Shown: in pieces, positions 5,422 through 5,557 of the stretch
How positions within the stretch are numbered: the stretch's first letter is position 1
Layout of the letters: each line of letters begins with the position of its first letter
Source of the DNA: Deltaproteobacteria bacterium
Lineage (GTDB): Bacteria; Desulfobacterota; GWC2-55-46
Direction: 5' to 3'
Assembly (NCBI GenBank): GCA_016219075.1
Contig: JACRCJ010000104.1
Coordinates: 1 to 5,557, forward strand
DNA length: 5,557 nt
The notes under the pieces: model-generated
Told to the model about the DNA's origin: nothing
The model's database searches: none
What the model saw: the letters and a program-made list of their open reading frames with translations, nothing else
Made by a program: the position numbers and the translations under genes

Positions 5422-5520
5422 GGGGGCCGAAGCTTAACGCTTCGGCCCCCGGAGGCAGAGTGAAGAGACCCCCGCACTATTGCGGGGTTTTTACGGGGAG
5501 GTCGGTGCTCCCCGTAAAAC
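5420..5520. repeat. Three-hairpin composite element, copy 2
   Basis: Same architecture as 2785-2884. A: GGGGGCCGAAGC (5422-5433) with GCTTCGGCCCCC (5439-5450), 12 bp perfect. B: CCCCGCA (5470-5476) with TGCGGGG (5481-5487), loop CTAT, followed by TTTTT. C: TTTTACGGGGAG (5489-5500) with CTCCCCGTAAAA (5508-5519), 12 bp perfect, loop GTCGGTG (5501-5507). The A-B linker again reads GGAGG...TGAAGAG. On the minus strand hairpin A is followed by ACTGTTTTT, a good intrinsic terminator for whatever gene precedes; on the plus strand B ends in TTTTT. Together it can act as a bidirectional terminator upstream of psiE. Confidence 0.8.
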
Positions 5521-5522
5521 TG

Positions 5523-5557
5523 TTATGAGGCTATATCCTTTCGTCCATGGCCTGAAA
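5523..5557 (-). other. Possible 3' end of an upstream gene, cut by the window edge
   Basis: Two minus-strand frames end here. One reads SGHGRKDIAS and stops at TAA (5525-5523), exactly three bases before the hairpin element, as the porin stop does at copy 1. The other reads FQAMDERI and stops at TAG (5533-5531). About ten codons are too few to identify a family. The terminator-like element just downstream supports a gene ending here. Confidence 0.3.

Noticed and set aside
1..5557. CRISPR arrays, tRNA, rRNA, transposase genes
   Set aside because: I found no regularly spaced repeats, no tRNA-like folds or rRNA sequence, and no transposase motifs on either strand.

Overview
This window looks like a phosphate-starvation (Pho) regulon segment from a Gram-negative bacterium. 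The evidence is an outer-membrane phosphate-selective porin, a periplasmic phosphate-binding protein, a PsiE-family membrane protein, a PhoB-type regulator and a matching PHO-box promoter. The sequence does not fix the phylum. A Desulfobacterota- or Nitrospirota-like lineage is my guess from gene style, with low confidence. Every supported gene lies on the minus strand, so transcription runs from high to low coordinates.

In transcription order the layout is as follows. (1) 5557-5523: possibly the last codons of an upstream gene. (2) 5519-5422: a composite of three stem-loops. (3) 5273-5229: a weak candidate PHO-box promoter. (4) A tight cluster of psiE, a receiver-only response regulator (4-nt overlap with psiE), a small four-cysteine protein and an OprO/OprP-type porin. 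(5) 2883-2787: a second copy of the three-stem-loop composite, starting just after the porin stop codon. (6) pstS, closed by a strong intrinsic terminator at 1622-1588. (7) About 220 bases of gene-free, repeat-like DNA, then a second weaker terminator. (8) A well-phased four-unit PHO box with a -10 element at 1309-1255. (9) A second four-cysteine protein, followed by a full-length PhoB-type regulator. (10) 256-111: a run of five abutting hairpins. (11) The first 30 codons of an aquaporin-family channel, cut by the window edge.

The inferred logic: the porin brings phosphate across the outer membrane and PstS captures it in the periplasm. PsiE and the receiver-only protein are probably accessory starvation-response proteins, and the PhoB-type regulator probably acts at the PHO boxes, including its own. 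The pstC, pstA, pstB and phoR genes are not in the window; phoU could lie just beyond the right edge, but that is speculation.

Three things seem least described. One is a pair of small cysteine-rich paralogues, each next to a response regulator. The second is the duplicated three-hairpin element with compensated stems and an invariant GTCGGTG loop. The third is the dense hairpin array in front of the aquaporin gene.
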